Shown here one piece after another: positions 26,238 through 35,583 of a stretch of 64,000 nucleotides of DNA; within the stretch, counting starts at the first letter, position 1; every line of letters begins with the position of its first letter. Made by a program: the position numbers and the translations under genes. Location of the stretch: assembly GCF_025215155.1 (NCBI RefSeq), contig NZ_JALHAM010000106.1; one strand, given 5' to 3'. The notes under the pieces are model-generated. The model was not told the origin of the DNA and did no database searches. It was given only the letters and a program-made list of their open reading frames with translations. This DNA comes from Dryocola clanedunensis (GTDB taxonomy: Bacteria > Pseudomonadota > Gammaproteobacteria > Enterobacterales > Enterobacteriaceae).

Positions 26238-28172
26238 TCAATAACGACGCTGCCACTCTGCATCCGTGAGCAACGGTGCTGATTTACCCATGAAATGCTT
26301 ATAGTACGCATCATATGCCAGCACGTTCTTCACATATCCGCGCGTTTCCGAGAACGGAATGCTCTCGACGAAGGCCACCGCATCGATACGTCCGGCGCTG
26401 TTGCCAAGCCAGGTTCTGACGCGTCCTGGCCCGGCGTTATACGCAGCGGAGGAAAAAATACGATTGTTCTCAAACTGCTGATAGACGTACTGCAAATAGC
26501 TGGTGCCGATATTGATATTGGTCTCTGGATCCAGCAGCTGTCCGCTGTTGACGTAGCCAGGAATGTTGAACATCTTCACCGTATGGGTAGCCGTACCCGG
26601 CATAATTTGCATCAGGCCGCTGGCCCCCACTGGCGAGCGTACTTTCGGGTTCCAGGCGCTCTCCTGGCGAGCAATGGCCATCGCGTAGCTTTGCGAGATA
26701 TCTTTGCCGCTCACATAGCGGGCGAAAGTGTCTTTATAAGCCAGCGGGAAACGCTCTTCGAGATGATTCCACAGCTTGCCGGCAATAGTTGCCTGCACGC
26801 TGAGATCCCACCAGTCCTGATCGAACGCGTAACGAGCCAGCCCTTCCTGCTCTGATTTGCTGCGGCTCCTGACCAGGTTTGCCCACTCGTTACGTGCGGT
26901 GTTATCCAGGTTCCAGTACATCAGTTCACGAACACGTGCCATTTCAGGCCCTTGCACCAGCGCCTGATTGACCGCTACGGATTTGTCTACACGCAGAGGG
27001 TACTCTTCACCAAGACGCTGAGCAGCAATCATCGGATAGAACCCGCGCTGTTGCATCAGGGAGTGAAGAATCTCTTTTGCTTCGGCTTCGCGGCCACGCT
27101 CCAGCAGTAAATCTGCCTGCCAGTAGCGCCACTCATCTTTCTCTTTCGCATCCATTGGCAGACGTGCAAGCCAGGTGTTTAACCCGGCGCGATCCCCTGC
27201 GCCCAACGCGATACGCACGCGCCGCTCAACCAGCGTAGTGGACTGGGAGCGCATGATCACATCGTCGCGCCAGCTGGCCTGTTCAGAAGTAATGTCGTTG
27301 CCCATCAGGCGCCAGGCTACCGTCTCTTTCAGCTCCTGCGCCTGCTCGTCGTTAAGCTGCTGAGCCTGGACCAGCGACGGGATCATCAGTCGGGCGTTTT
27401 CCACATCCTGACGAGCAACGCGCGTGAAGGCCACTGCGGCAGCCTGACGGGTAAAGTTTGTCGCGCCAACGGTGCGGGCGAAAGTCAGCACCGTGTTGGG
27501 ATCCCTTTGCAGGGCGATCAGCGAGCTTGAAATCGTCTGATAGTCCGCAGGCATCTGGTTCGCCAGGCTGGTGACCAGCGAGGTATTGCCCTCTTTCATC
27601 GCCAGACGAATGCGCTCCAGATAAGCAAGCGGATCCTGGGTGCCGGACGAGCGCCAGGCCGAGAACAGACGGTCGCAGCTGGCAGGTAAATTCCTCCCGC
27701 TTAACCACAGCTCTTTTGCTCCGACCCATGCGGCATCCGCCTGGCCGGTATTCCATTTCGCGTAGTAATAATTACATTTCGATTCCGTAGTGCCTGGTGG
27801 TTCCGGGCTAAACGCCAGCAGACCGCGCCAGTCTTCGCGCCGAGCCAATTCGTTCACAAAGCGGGATTTCAGTGAACGCGCCGGTGGTAATGTTGGGTTG
27901 GCCTGGATGAACTGGCTGACGGCTACCGCTGGCTCATTTTTTAAATCATCGGTGATCAAACGATATTCGAGATAAGGATAAAGCGGATAATCGCGCAGGG
28001 TGGGCATCATTTGTTGCACCACGTCCATCTGCTTGTTGTCCCACGCCTGTTTGATTTGCGCGTAGCGGCTACGCTGTTCGTCAAGCGTTTCAGCCCGAGC
28101 GACACCGGCTAATGTCGCCAGGCAAACACCTGCTGCTAACATACGCCATACGACTTGTCTGGTCTTACCCAC
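26238..28172 (-). CDS. slt: Soluble lytic murein transglycosylase Slt70
   Basis: Periplasmic exo-muramidase that cleaves peptidoglycan to 1,6-anhydro-muropeptides. The 644-residue precursor has a signal peptide (cleavage after VARA, about residue 27), a long superhelical U-domain and a C-terminal SLT domain with the catalytic glutamate in AIARQESAWNPKV followed by SPVGASGLMQIMPGTA and AYNAGPGRV. E. coli Slt is 645 residues. Its stop lies 26 bp upstream of the trpR operator. Confidence 0.98.
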   Translation of the reverse strand: MGKTRQVVWRMLAAGVCLATLAGVARAETLDEQRSRYAQIKQAWDNKQMDVVQQMMPTLRDYPLYPYLEYRLITDDLKNEPAVAVSQFIQANPTLPPARSLKSRFVNELARREDWRGLLAFSPEPPGTTESKCNYYYAKWNTGQADAAWVGAKELWLSGRNLPASCDRLFSAWRSSGTQDPLAYLERIRLAMKEGNTSLVTSLANQMPADYQTISSSLIALQRDPNTVLTFARTVGATNFTRQAAAVAFTRVARQDVENARLMIPSLVQAQQLNDEQAQELKETVAWRLMGNDITSEQASWRDDVIMRSQSTTLVERRVRIALGAGDRAGLNTWLARLPMDAKEKDEWRYWQADLLLERGREAEAKEILHSLMQQRGFYPMIAAQRLGEEYPLRVDKSVAVNQALVQGPEMARVRELMYWNLDNTARNEWANLVRSRSKSEQEGLARYAFDQDWWDLSVQATIAGKLWNHLEERFPLAYKDTFARYVSGKDISQSYAMAIARQESAWNPKVRSPVGASGLMQIMPGTATHTVKMFNIPGYVNSGQLLDPETNINIGTSYLQYVYQQFENNRIFSSAAYNAGPGRVRTWLGNSAGRIDAVAFVESIPFSETRGYVKNVLAYDAYYKHFMGKSAPLLTDAEWQRRY

Positions 28173-28402
28173 AAGTTCTCCTCGTTAGTTTGCTGGCAGC
28201 ATCATGCCGCCGCGATATGTTCATGCTAACCAGGGGGCACAGGATACGCCACGCCGGAAGCCGATATTTTACGATTAACTGCATTTTGCCCGTCAGGCTT
28301 AACACAACCCTTGCGCCCTGCTGGGATTAACAGCTGAAAACGGCTACACTTCGCCTTTGAAACGCATCATCTTACATCACGAAAAAGAGGCGAAGTCGCA
28401 CT

Positions 28403-30070
28403 GTGGCTCAATTCGTTTATACCATGCATCGTGTCGGCAAAGTTGTTCCGCCGAAACGCCATATTCTTAAAAATATCTCGCTCAGTTTCTTCCCTGGCGC
28501 CAAGATCGGCGTACTGGGTCTTAACGGTGCGGGTAAATCTACTCTGCTGCGCATCATGGCCGGCATTGACACCGACATCGAAGGTGAAGCCCGCCCGCAG
28601 CCAGGCCTGAAAATTGGCTATCTGCCTCAGGAACCGCAGCTCAACCTGGAGCACACAGTTCGCGAGTCCGTTGAAGAAGCTGTTGCCGAAGTGGTTAACG
28701 CGCTGAAAGGTCTGGATGAGGTGTACGCAAAATATGCCGAACCGGATGCTGACTTCGATAAGCTTGCCGCCCAACAGGGCAAGTTTGAAGAGATTATTCA
28801 GGCGCACGACGGCCACAACCTGAACGTGCAGCTCGAACGTGCCGCTGACGCCCTGCGTCTGCCTGACTGGGATGCGAAAATCGCCAACCTGTCCGGTGGT
28901 GAACGCCGCCGCGTGGCGCTGTGCCGTCTGCTGCTCGAAAAACCGGACATGCTGCTGCTCGACGAACCAACCAACCACCTGGATGCGGAATCCGTGGCGT
29001 GGCTGGAACGCTTCCTGCACGACTTCGAAGGCACCGTTGTGGCAATCACCCACGACCGTTACTTCCTGGACAACGTAGCAGGCTGGATCCTGGAGCTGGA
29101 CCGCGGCGAAGGTATTCCGTGGGAAGGCAACTACTCCTCCTGGCTTGAGCAGAAAGACCAGCGTCTGGCTCAGGAAGCCTCTCAGGAGGCGGCCCGCCGC
29201 AAATCCATTGAGAAAGAGCTTGAGTGGGTACGTCAGGGTGCGAAGGGCCGTCAGTCGAAAGGCAAGGCGCGTCTGGCTCGCTTTGAGGAACTTAACAGCA
29301 CCGAATACCAGAAACGTAACGAAACCAACGAACTGTTTATTCCACCGGGCGCACGTCTGGGCGATAAAGTCGTTGAGGTGACCAACCTGCGTAAATCCTA
29401 CGGTGACCGTCTGCTGATCGAAGACCTCTCCTTCTCCGTACCGAAAGGTGCGATTGTGGGTATCATCGGTCCGAACGGCGCGGGTAAATCTACCCTGTTC
29501 CGCATGATGTCCGGTCAGGAACAGCCTGACAGCGGCACCATCGAGCTGGGCGAAACCGTGAAGCTGGCGTCCGTTGATCAGTTCCGTGACTCCATGGACA
29601 ACAGCAAAACCGTGTGGGAAGAAGTCTCCGGCGGCCAGGATATCATGCGTATCGGCAACACCGAGATGCCAAGCCGCGCCTACGTGGGCCGCTTTAACTT
29701 CAAAGGCGTTGACCAGGGCAAGCGCGTGGGCGAACTGTCCGGCGGTGAGCGCGGTCGTCTGCACCTGGCGAAGCTGTTACAGGTTGGCGGCAACATGCTG
29801 CTGCTTGATGAACCAACCAACGACCTGGATATCGAAACCCTGCGCGCGTTAGAAAACGCCCTGCTGGAGTTCCCGGGCTGCGCAATGGTTATCTCCCACG
29901 ACCGTTGGTTCCTTGACCGTATCGCCACCCACATTCTGGATTACCAGGATGAAGGCAAAGTTGAATTCTTCGAAGGCAACTTTACCGAATACGAAGAGTA
30001 CAAAAAACGCACCTTGGGTGCGGATGCGCTGGAGCCTAAGCGTATCAAGTACAAGCGTATTACTAAGTAA
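28403..30070 (+). CDS. ettA: Energy-dependent translational throttle protein EttA
   Basis: ABC-F ATPase that binds the ribosomal E site and gates the first elongation steps according to ATP/ADP ratio. The 555-residue protein has two ABC domains with Walker A motifs GLNGAGKST and GPNGAGKST, signature motifs LSGGERRRV and LSGGERGRL, and between them the PtIM linker rich in basic residues (ELEWVRQGAKGRQSKGKAR). No membrane segments. Starts with GTG at 28403, which aligns with E. coli EttA; the same length as in E. coli. Confidence 0.98.
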   Translation: MAQFVYTMHRVGKVVPPKRHILKNISLSFFPGAKIGVLGLNGAGKSTLLRIMAGIDTDIEGEARPQPGLKIGYLPQEPQLNLEHTVRESVEEAVAEVVNALKGLDEVYAKYAEPDADFDKLAAQQGKFEEIIQAHDGHNLNVQLERAADALRLPDWDAKIANLSGGERRRVALCRLLLEKPDMLLLDEPTNHLDAESVAWLERFLHDFEGTVVAITHDRYFLDNVAGWILELDRGEGIPWEGNYSSWLEQKDQRLAQEASQEAARRKSIEKELEWVRQGAKGRQSKGKARLARFEELNSTEYQKRNETNELFIPPGARLGDKVVEVTNLRKSYGDRLLIEDLSFSVPKGAIVGIIGPNGAGKSTLFRMMSGQEQPDSGTIELGETVKLASVDQFRDSMDNSKTVWEEVSGGQDIMRIGNTEMPSRAYVGRFNFKGVDQGKRVGELSGGERGRLHLAKLLQVGGNMLLLDEPTNDLDIETLRALENALLEFPGCAMVISHDRWFLDRIATHILDYQDEGKVEFFEGNFTEYEEYKKRTLGADALEPKRIKYKRITK

Positions 30071-30081
30071 GTTTTGTATTC

Positions 30082-30153
30082 GTAGGGCGGGTTGGCGCAG
30101 CCTCACCCGCCGGTATTGCGAAAGTGGTGGATGGCGCTAAGCGCTTATCCACC
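30082..30153. repeat. REP-like pair between ettA and nadR
   Basis: GTAGGGCGGGT...TCACCCGCC (30082-30111) and GGTGGATGGCGCTAAGCGC...TTATCCACC (30126-30153) are two palindromes of the same family as those near yaaA and thrC. They fill the gap between the convergent genes ettA and nadR. Confidence 0.75.
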
Positions 30154-30179
30154 CTACAAAACAACCTGACCGCAGCCTG

Positions 30180-31412
30180 CTACCCCTGCCCGCCCAGCAT
30201 CTCCTTCACCAGATCAACGCAGCGTAAGAAACGCGAGTCATAGTCTGACTCTTCTACGTGTACGTAGCTGATGTTGTTCTCTTCCAGCATCGAGACCAGT
30301 AGGTTCTGAAACGACTTTCTGTCGGCGTCGCTGCCCAGACTGCGCAATCCGTCCGCCACCCACGGCGTATTGTTTTCCAGCAGGATCACCAGGTCGAAAC
30401 GGTACTCGTCGATCAGCGCCTGGACGAACGGATGTTCACGCCCTTCATATTTCTTACAGAACGCCTGCGTGGTGACAAAGTCGGTATCGATAAAGGCGAC
30501 TTTATTAGCGTATTTGATTGCAAAATCAATGTACTGCGCATGGCCCAGGGCAATTTTGTCATAATCCGAATACTGCAACGCCATCTCATCGCCGCCAAGA
30601 TGGGAGAAGACGTAATCACGCCCGTACTCCCACGCGCTGGTGGTATTGAAGATGTTGGCGAGCTTGTTCACCATCCACGACTTACCGCTAGACTCGCCGC
30701 CCAGCACCGCCACCGTACGCACAAAGAACGGCTTAACTTCTGTGGGGATGTACTCCCAGTAGCGGAACGGGTTTTCGCGGATCTGCCCACCGCTGATGTT
30801 CATGAAGGTACGCTGCGGGTCGATAAGCACCGACTCAATGCCGAGGTGCTCGGTGAAACGCGGCGCATCGCTCTCTTCGGAGGTATAGATGCGGTCGGCG
30901 TTGATGCCGTTGCTTTCCATAAACGCTTTGATACCGCGGCTCCAGACGTCCCAGCCGTGCGGATACGGCTCCATCCCCTCTTCATTGAATGAGTGAATGC
31001 GGATATTTTTCTGGTATTTGAAGGTCTGCAGCAGCCAGCGCAGGCGGTCGCCCGTGGTTGGCTGCTGGGACATTGCGCTGTCTTCAAACAGCAAGCGGTC
31101 GCGGGTTTCGTCGTAGCCCATGATGATATGCAGCTCGTCGACCTGACTTGCCGCACGCTGGATAAGGTAGATATGCCCGGTGTGCAGCGGATAAAATTTG
31201 CCAAACACCACGCCGACCGTTTTCTCCCGGCGCGGGAATTCCAGCCCCAGGAAACGGTGCAATGCCTCCAGCTTCTGGGCGCTCGGGCTTTTGATTTTGG
31301 CGTTCAGCAGCTGGCTGAGATAGCCCTTAGTCATGTCACAGGCTTCCGCCACCTGCTGCAACGTAACGCTCTGCTGACGAATAGCGGTCTTCAGGTATTC
31401 GAAAGACGACAT
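30180..31412 (-). CDS. nadR: Trifunctional NAD regulator NadR
   Basis: NAD-dependent repressor of NAD biosynthesis, NMN adenylyltransferase and ribosylnicotinamide kinase. The 410 residues show an N-terminal Cro-type HTH (about 1-58, TLQQVAEACDMTKGYLSQLLN), a central nucleotidyltransferase (GKFYPLHTGHIYLIQRA, about 69-220) and a C-terminal kinase with Walker A GGESSGKSWMV. The order matches E. coli NadR (410). Lies 35 bp downstream of radA in the run serB-radA-nadR. Confidence 0.97.
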   Translation of the reverse strand: MSSFEYLKTAIRQQSVTLQQVAEACDMTKGYLSQLLNAKIKSPSAQKLEALHRFLGLEFPRREKTVGVVFGKFYPLHTGHIYLIQRAASQVDELHIIMGYDETRDRLLFEDSAMSQQPTTGDRLRWLLQTFKYQKNIRIHSFNEEGMEPYPHGWDVWSRGIKAFMESNGINADRIYTSEESDAPRFTEHLGIESVLIDPQRTFMNISGGQIRENPFRYWEYIPTEVKPFFVRTVAVLGGESSGKSWMVNKLANIFNTTSAWEYGRDYVFSHLGGDEMALQYSDYDKIALGHAQYIDFAIKYANKVAFIDTDFVTTQAFCKKYEGREHPFVQALIDEYRFDLVILLENNTPWVADGLRSLGSDADRKSFQNLLVSMLEENNISYVHVEESDYDSRFLRCVDLVKEMLGGQG

Positions 31413-31447
31413 GCTCCCTGCTCCTGCAAAATAGGATTAATAATCAA

Positions 31448-32830
31448 TTATAAGTCGTCAAACACCGACAGCGCATCAGAGAGTTTTTTCACGCCAAAGA
31501 CCTGCATCCCTTCCGGCAATTTCTTCGGCACGTTAGCCTGCGGCACGATGGCGCGTTTGAAGCCATGCTTTGCCGCTTCGGAGATACGCTCCTGGCCACT
31601 AGGTACAGGACGGATTTCGCCGGCCAGCCCCACTTCGCCAAAGACCACTAAGTCATGCGGAAGCGCCCTGTTTCGCAGGCTGGAGACCATCGCCAGCAGG
31701 AGGGCCAAATCCGCGCTGGTTTCAGCGACCTTTACGCCGCCGACGACGTTAACGAATACGTCCTGATCCGCCATCTGCAACCCGCCGTGGCGGTGCAGTA
31801 CGGCGAGCAAAATGGCTAAGCGGTTTTGCTCCAGCCCCACAGCCACGCGGCGAGGGTTGGACATCATGGATTGATCCACCAGCGCCTGAATCTCTACCAG
31901 CAGAGGGCGAGTCCCTTCCCAGACCACCATCACCGAGCTGCCCGGCGTGATTTCATCGCCCCGGCTTAAGAAGATAGCGGACGGGTTGCTGACTTCGCGT
32001 AGCCCTTGTTCCGTCATCGCAAACACGCCCAGTTCGTTCACCGCACCGAAGCGGTTTTTATGGCTGCGCAGGGTGCGGAAGCGGGAATCCGCGTCGCCGT
32101 CCAGCATGACCGAACAGTCGATACAGTGCTCAAGCACCTTTGGCCCGGCCAGCGAGCCGTCTTTAGTGACGTGGCCGACCATGATAATCGCCACGCCGCG
32201 CGTCTTGGCAAAGCGGGTCAGATAGGCAGCGGATTCACGCACCTGCGCCACGCTGCCAGGTGAGGACTGCACGTCCGCCATATGCATAACCTGGATGGAG
32301 TCGATGACCATCAGCTTCGGCGCTTCTTCTTCGGCAATCATGCAGATCTGCTCGATGCCGGTTTCCGAGAGCATGTTCAGGTTGGCGGTGGGCAGGCCCA
32401 GACGATGGGCGCGCATGGCGACCTGCTGCAAGGACTCTTCGCCGGTGACATACAGCGTTTTCATCTGTTCGCTGAGTTTGCACAGGGTTTGCAGCAGCAG
32501 GGTAGATTTACCGGCGCCAGGGTTACCGCCGATCAGAATGGCGCTGCCCGGCACCACGCCGCCGCCCAGCACGCGGTCAAACTCTTTAAAACCGGTGGAG
32601 AAACGCGGCAGCTCTTCCAGGCTGATGTCAGAGAGCTTCTGCACTTTGCTGACGCCCGCGCTGCCAGCATAGCCGGACAGGCGTTCGTTACGCGCAACGG
32701 TTGGCGAGGCGGCGATGCGCACTTCGGTGATGGTATTCCATGCATGACAGGCGCTGCACTGCCCCTGCCAGCGCGGATAATCCGCACCGCATTCATTACA
32801 GACAAATGCGCGTTTTGGAGCTTTCGCCAC
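31448..32830 (-). CDS. radA: DNA repair protein RadA
   Basis: RecA-like ATPase that drives branch migration of recombination intermediates. The 460-residue protein has a C4 zinc finger (CNECGADYPRWQGQCSACHAW at 11-31), a RecA-type core with Walker A GGNPGAGKSTLLLQ, the RadA-specific KNRFG motif (SHKNRFGAVNELG) and a C-terminal Lon-protease-like domain. Starts 12 bp after serB, so it is in the serB operon. Confidence 0.97.
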   Translation of the reverse strand: MAKAPKRAFVCNECGADYPRWQGQCSACHAWNTITEVRIAASPTVARNERLSGYAGSAGVSKVQKLSDISLEELPRFSTGFKEFDRVLGGGVVPGSAILIGGNPGAGKSTLLLQTLCKLSEQMKTLYVTGEESLQQVAMRAHRLGLPTANLNMLSETGIEQICMIAEEEAPKLMVIDSIQVMHMADVQSSPGSVAQVRESAAYLTRFAKTRGVAIIMVGHVTKDGSLAGPKVLEHCIDCSVMLDGDADSRFRTLRSHKNRFGAVNELGVFAMTEQGLREVSNPSAIFLSRGDEITPGSSVMVVWEGTRPLLVEIQALVDQSMMSNPRRVAVGLEQNRLAILLAVLHRHGGLQMADQDVFVNVVGGVKVAETSADLALLLAMVSSLRNRALPHDLVVFGEVGLAGEIRPVPSGQERISEAAKHGFKRAIVPQANVPKKLPEGMQVFGVKKLSDALSVFDDL

Positions 32831-32842
32831 CTTAATATCCTC

Positions 32843-33820
32843 TTATCTTTCTTCCTGAATCAGGCTGCCGGAGAGAATGCAGAAGACGCCCATCAGATCG
32901 GCATGACGGATGGTCACTTCGGTTTTCTCATTCACCTTCGGCTTCGCGTGATAGGCAATGCCCAGCCCGGCGGCCTGAATCATCGGTAAATCATTAGCTC
33001 CGTCGCCAATCGCAACGGTCTGCTCGGCGGGGATCTCATATTTGTTTGCCAGACGTTTTAGCGTCTCGGCTTTGAACTGAGCATCGACAATCTGGCCGAT
33101 CACTTCGCCGGTCAGCTTACCGTCGCAGATCTCCAGCTCGTTGGCCACGACGGTGGTCAGATGCAGCTTGTCGCGCAGATATTCCGCGAAGAAGGTGAAG
33201 CCGCCGGAGGCAATCGCCACCTTCCAGCCCAGGGCTTCCAGCTTCAGCACCAGCGACGTCAGCCCCGGCATCAACGGCAGCTCATCGCGCACCTGGCGCA
33301 GTATAGAAGCGTTAGCGCCTTTCAGCGTCGCCACGCGCTGTTTCAGGCTGGCGGTGAAATCCAGCTCGCCGCGCATGGCGCGCTCGGTGACTTCCGCCAC
33401 CATTTCGCCCGTACCGGCAAGTTTGGCAATTTCATCAATGCATTCGATCTGAATTGCAGTAGAGTCCATATCCATCACCAGCAAACCCGGCGTGCGCAGA
33501 TGAGGAATTTTGCCCAGCGGCGCCACATCCAGCCCGGCTTCGTGAGCAAGCTTCGTTGCTCTGGGCGTCAGGGAACCCGCCAGACGAATAACCTGATAAT
33601 CTTCCACACACCAGGCGGTGACGATAACCATCGCAGCACCCAGCTTGCGCTGATAGCGGTTCAGACATGCCTTGTCGAGGTTCCGGCCGTACAGGAGCCA
33701 GCCGCTGCGGCCAGCACGGTAGTCCAGCGGCATCACTTCGTCGCCACTAAGGGATAGCGGCAATCCTGGCCAGAGAGCAACATCGTTCGGCAGATCGCAC
33801 CAGGTCAGACTATTTGGCAT
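32843..33820 (-). CDS. serB: Phosphoserine phosphatase
   Basis: HAD-family enzyme that makes serine from O-phosphoserine, last step of serine synthesis. The 325-residue product from ATG 33820 has an N-terminal ACT-like regulatory region (about 1-95) and the HAD motifs DMDSTAIQIECIDE, IASGGFTFFAEYL and AIGDGANDLPMI. Start chosen by alignment with E. coli SerB (322) and by the AGGAG six bases upstream; the frame extends 20 codons further without support. Confidence 0.97.
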   Translation of the reverse strand: MPNSLTWCDLPNDVALWPGLPLSLSGDEVMPLDYRAGRSGWLLYGRNLDKACLNRYQRKLGAAMVIVTAWCVEDYQVIRLAGSLTPRATKLAHEAGLDVAPLGKIPHLRTPGLLVMDMDSTAIQIECIDEIAKLAGTGEMVAEVTERAMRGELDFTASLKQRVATLKGANASILRQVRDELPLMPGLTSLVLKLEALGWKVAIASGGFTFFAEYLRDKLHLTTVVANELEICDGKLTGEVIGQIVDAQFKAETLKRLANKYEIPAEQTVAIGDGANDLPMIQAAGLGIAYHAKPKVNEKTEVTIRHADLMGVFCILSGSLIQEER

Positions 33821-33926
33821 TACGGCTCCTGAAAAAGATAAAGGCCAGAACAAAACAACGCATGAGGCTACCTTGTCCACGCCGCTTCTGGCAACATTAA
33901 AGTAAGCAATTTATCAAAGGTGCAAA

Positions 33927-34565
33927 ATGGCTCGGGCAAAAATGAAATTCAGGCTTCATCGCGCAGTGATTGTACTTATCTGCCTCGCACTTTTGGTCGC
34001 CTTAATGCAGGGCGCGTCCTGGTTCAGCCAGGGCCATCAGCAGGCGCGCAACGTCCAGCTGGAAGAGCTGGCCCGCACCCTCGCTCGTCAGGTTAGTTAT
34101 ACTTTGACTCCCATGATGAAATCCGAAAATCCGGATGAGAAACGCATTAGTACCATGCTGACCTTGTTGACCCGCGACAGCCGCATACTTGATGCTGGCG
34201 TCTATGATAGCGAAGGCGATCAGGTGGCCCGCGCGGGTGAAGGCGTCGGCGTGCGGGATCGTCTGGCGCTGGATGGCAAAAAAGCAGGCGGTTACTTCAA
34301 TCAGCAAATCGTTGAGCCGATTGTTGATAAGGACAGCCCGATTGGCTACCTGCGTATCACGCTCGATACCCACAGCCTGCCAACGGAAGCCAAACAGGTG
34401 GATAACACCACCAATATTCTGCGCCTGATGATGCTGCTGGCGCTGGCAATTGGCATTGTTCTTACCCGCACGCTGTTGCAGGGCAAGCGCACTCGCTGGC
34501 AGCAATCGCCTTTCCTGCTGACCGCCAACACCGAAGTGAAAGAAGACGAAGAAAAGGAATCCTGA
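33927..34565 (+). CDS. ytjB: Membrane protein YtjB (Smp family)
   Basis: A 212-residue protein of unknown function, transcribed divergently from serB as in E. coli. An N-terminal membrane segment (about 12-34) is followed by a periplasmic domain and a second membrane segment near residues 160-180 (LMMLLALAIGIVLTRTLL); the tail is charged. It is followed by lplA, whose ATG lies 1 bp past its stop, so the two are likely cotranscribed. Confidence 0.9.
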   Translation: MARAKMKFRLHRAVIVLICLALLVALMQGASWFSQGHQQARNVQLEELARTLARQVSYTLTPMMKSENPDEKRISTMLTLLTRDSRILDAGVYDSEGDQVARAGEGVGVRDRLALDGKKAGGYFNQQIVEPIVDKDSPIGYLRITLDTHSLPTEAKQVDNTTNILRLMMLLALAIGIVLTRTLLQGKRTRWQQSPFLLTANTEVKEDEEKES

Positions 34566-34566
34566 T

Positions 34567-35583
34567 ATGTCGACGCTACGCCTGCTGATTTCTGATTCAC
34601 ACGATCCCTGGTTTAACCTGGCTGTTGAAGAATGTATTTTCCGCCAGATGCCCGCCACGCAGCGGATGCTGTTCCTGTGGCGCAATGCCGATACGGTGGT
34701 CATTGGCCGCGCGCAAAACCCGTGGAAAGAGTGCAACACCAGGCGAATGGAAGAGGACAACGTGCGACTGGCAAGGCGCAGCAGCGGCGGCGGCGCGGTG
34801 TTCCACGATCTGGGCAATACCTGCTTTACCTTTATGGCGGGGAAACCGGAATACGACAAAAGCGTCTCGACGGCGATTGTCGTCAACGCGCTAAACTCGC
34901 TTGGCATCAAGGCGGCGGCTTCCGGGCGTAACGATCTGGAAGTTGAAACGCCTGACGGCGCGCGCAAAGTATCAGGCTCAGCCTATAAAGAAACGATGGA
35001 TCGAGGTTTCCACCACGGCACGCTGCTGCTGAACGCGGATTTAAGTCGTCTGGCGAACTATCTGAACCCGGACAAGAAAAAGCTCCAGGCTAAAGGCATT
35101 ACCTCCGTGCGCGGGCGAGTCGCCAACCTGAGCGATTTACTGCCGGGCCTGACCCATGAACAAATCAGCGATGCGGTACGCGAGGCTTTCTTTGATTACT
35201 ATGGCGAGCGCGTAGAAGCCGAGCACATCTCACCGGACGCACTGCCAGATTTGCCAGGCTTTGCGGATACCTTCGCAAGGCAAAGCAGCTGGGAGTGGAA
35301 CTTCGGCCAGGCGCCTGCGTTCAGCCACATGCTCGATCAGCGCTTCACCTGGGGCGGCATCGAACTGCATTTTGACGTAGAGAAAGGCCACATTACCCGC
35401 ACACAGATTTTCACCGACAGCCTGAATCCCGCACCACTTGAAGCCCTCGCTGCCCGCCTGCAAGGCTGTCTGTACCGCAGCGACATGCTGCAACAGCAGT
35501 GCGAAACGCTGATCGTGGATTTCCCCGAACAGGAACCAGAACTGCTGGAAGTCAGCGCGTGGATTGCTCAGACGGTGCGTTAG
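34567..35583 (+). CDS. lplA: Lipoate-protein ligase A
   Basis: Attaches exogenous lipoate, via lipoyl-AMP, to lipoyl domains of 2-oxoacid dehydrogenases and the glycine cleavage H protein. The 338 residues match E. coli LplA. Visible motifs are the lipoate-binding loop RRSSGGGAVFHDLGN near residue 75, the catalytic lysine in KVSGSAYKET (about 133) and a C-terminal accessory domain. The last four bases overlap the convergent yjjJ-like gene. Confidence 0.97.
   Translation: MSTLRLLISDSHDPWFNLAVEECIFRQMPATQRMLFLWRNADTVVIGRAQNPWKECNTRRMEEDNVRLARRSSGGGAVFHDLGNTCFTFMAGKPEYDKSVSTAIVVNALNSLGIKAAASGRNDLEVETPDGARKVSGSAYKETMDRGFHHGTLLLNADLSRLANYLNPDKKKLQAKGITSVRGRVANLSDLLPGLTHEQISDAVREAFFDYYGERVEAEHISPDALPDLPGFADTFARQSSWEWNFGQAPAFSHMLDQRFTWGGIELHFDVEKGHITRTQIFTDSLNPAPLEALAARLQGCLYRSDMLQQQCETLIVDFPEQEPELLEVSAWIAQTVR

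Noticed and set aside
28367..29764. A 465-residue open frame antisense to ettA
   Set aside because: Runs across the whole of ettA with no ribosome binding site and no recognisable motif; a shadow of a highly expressed gene.
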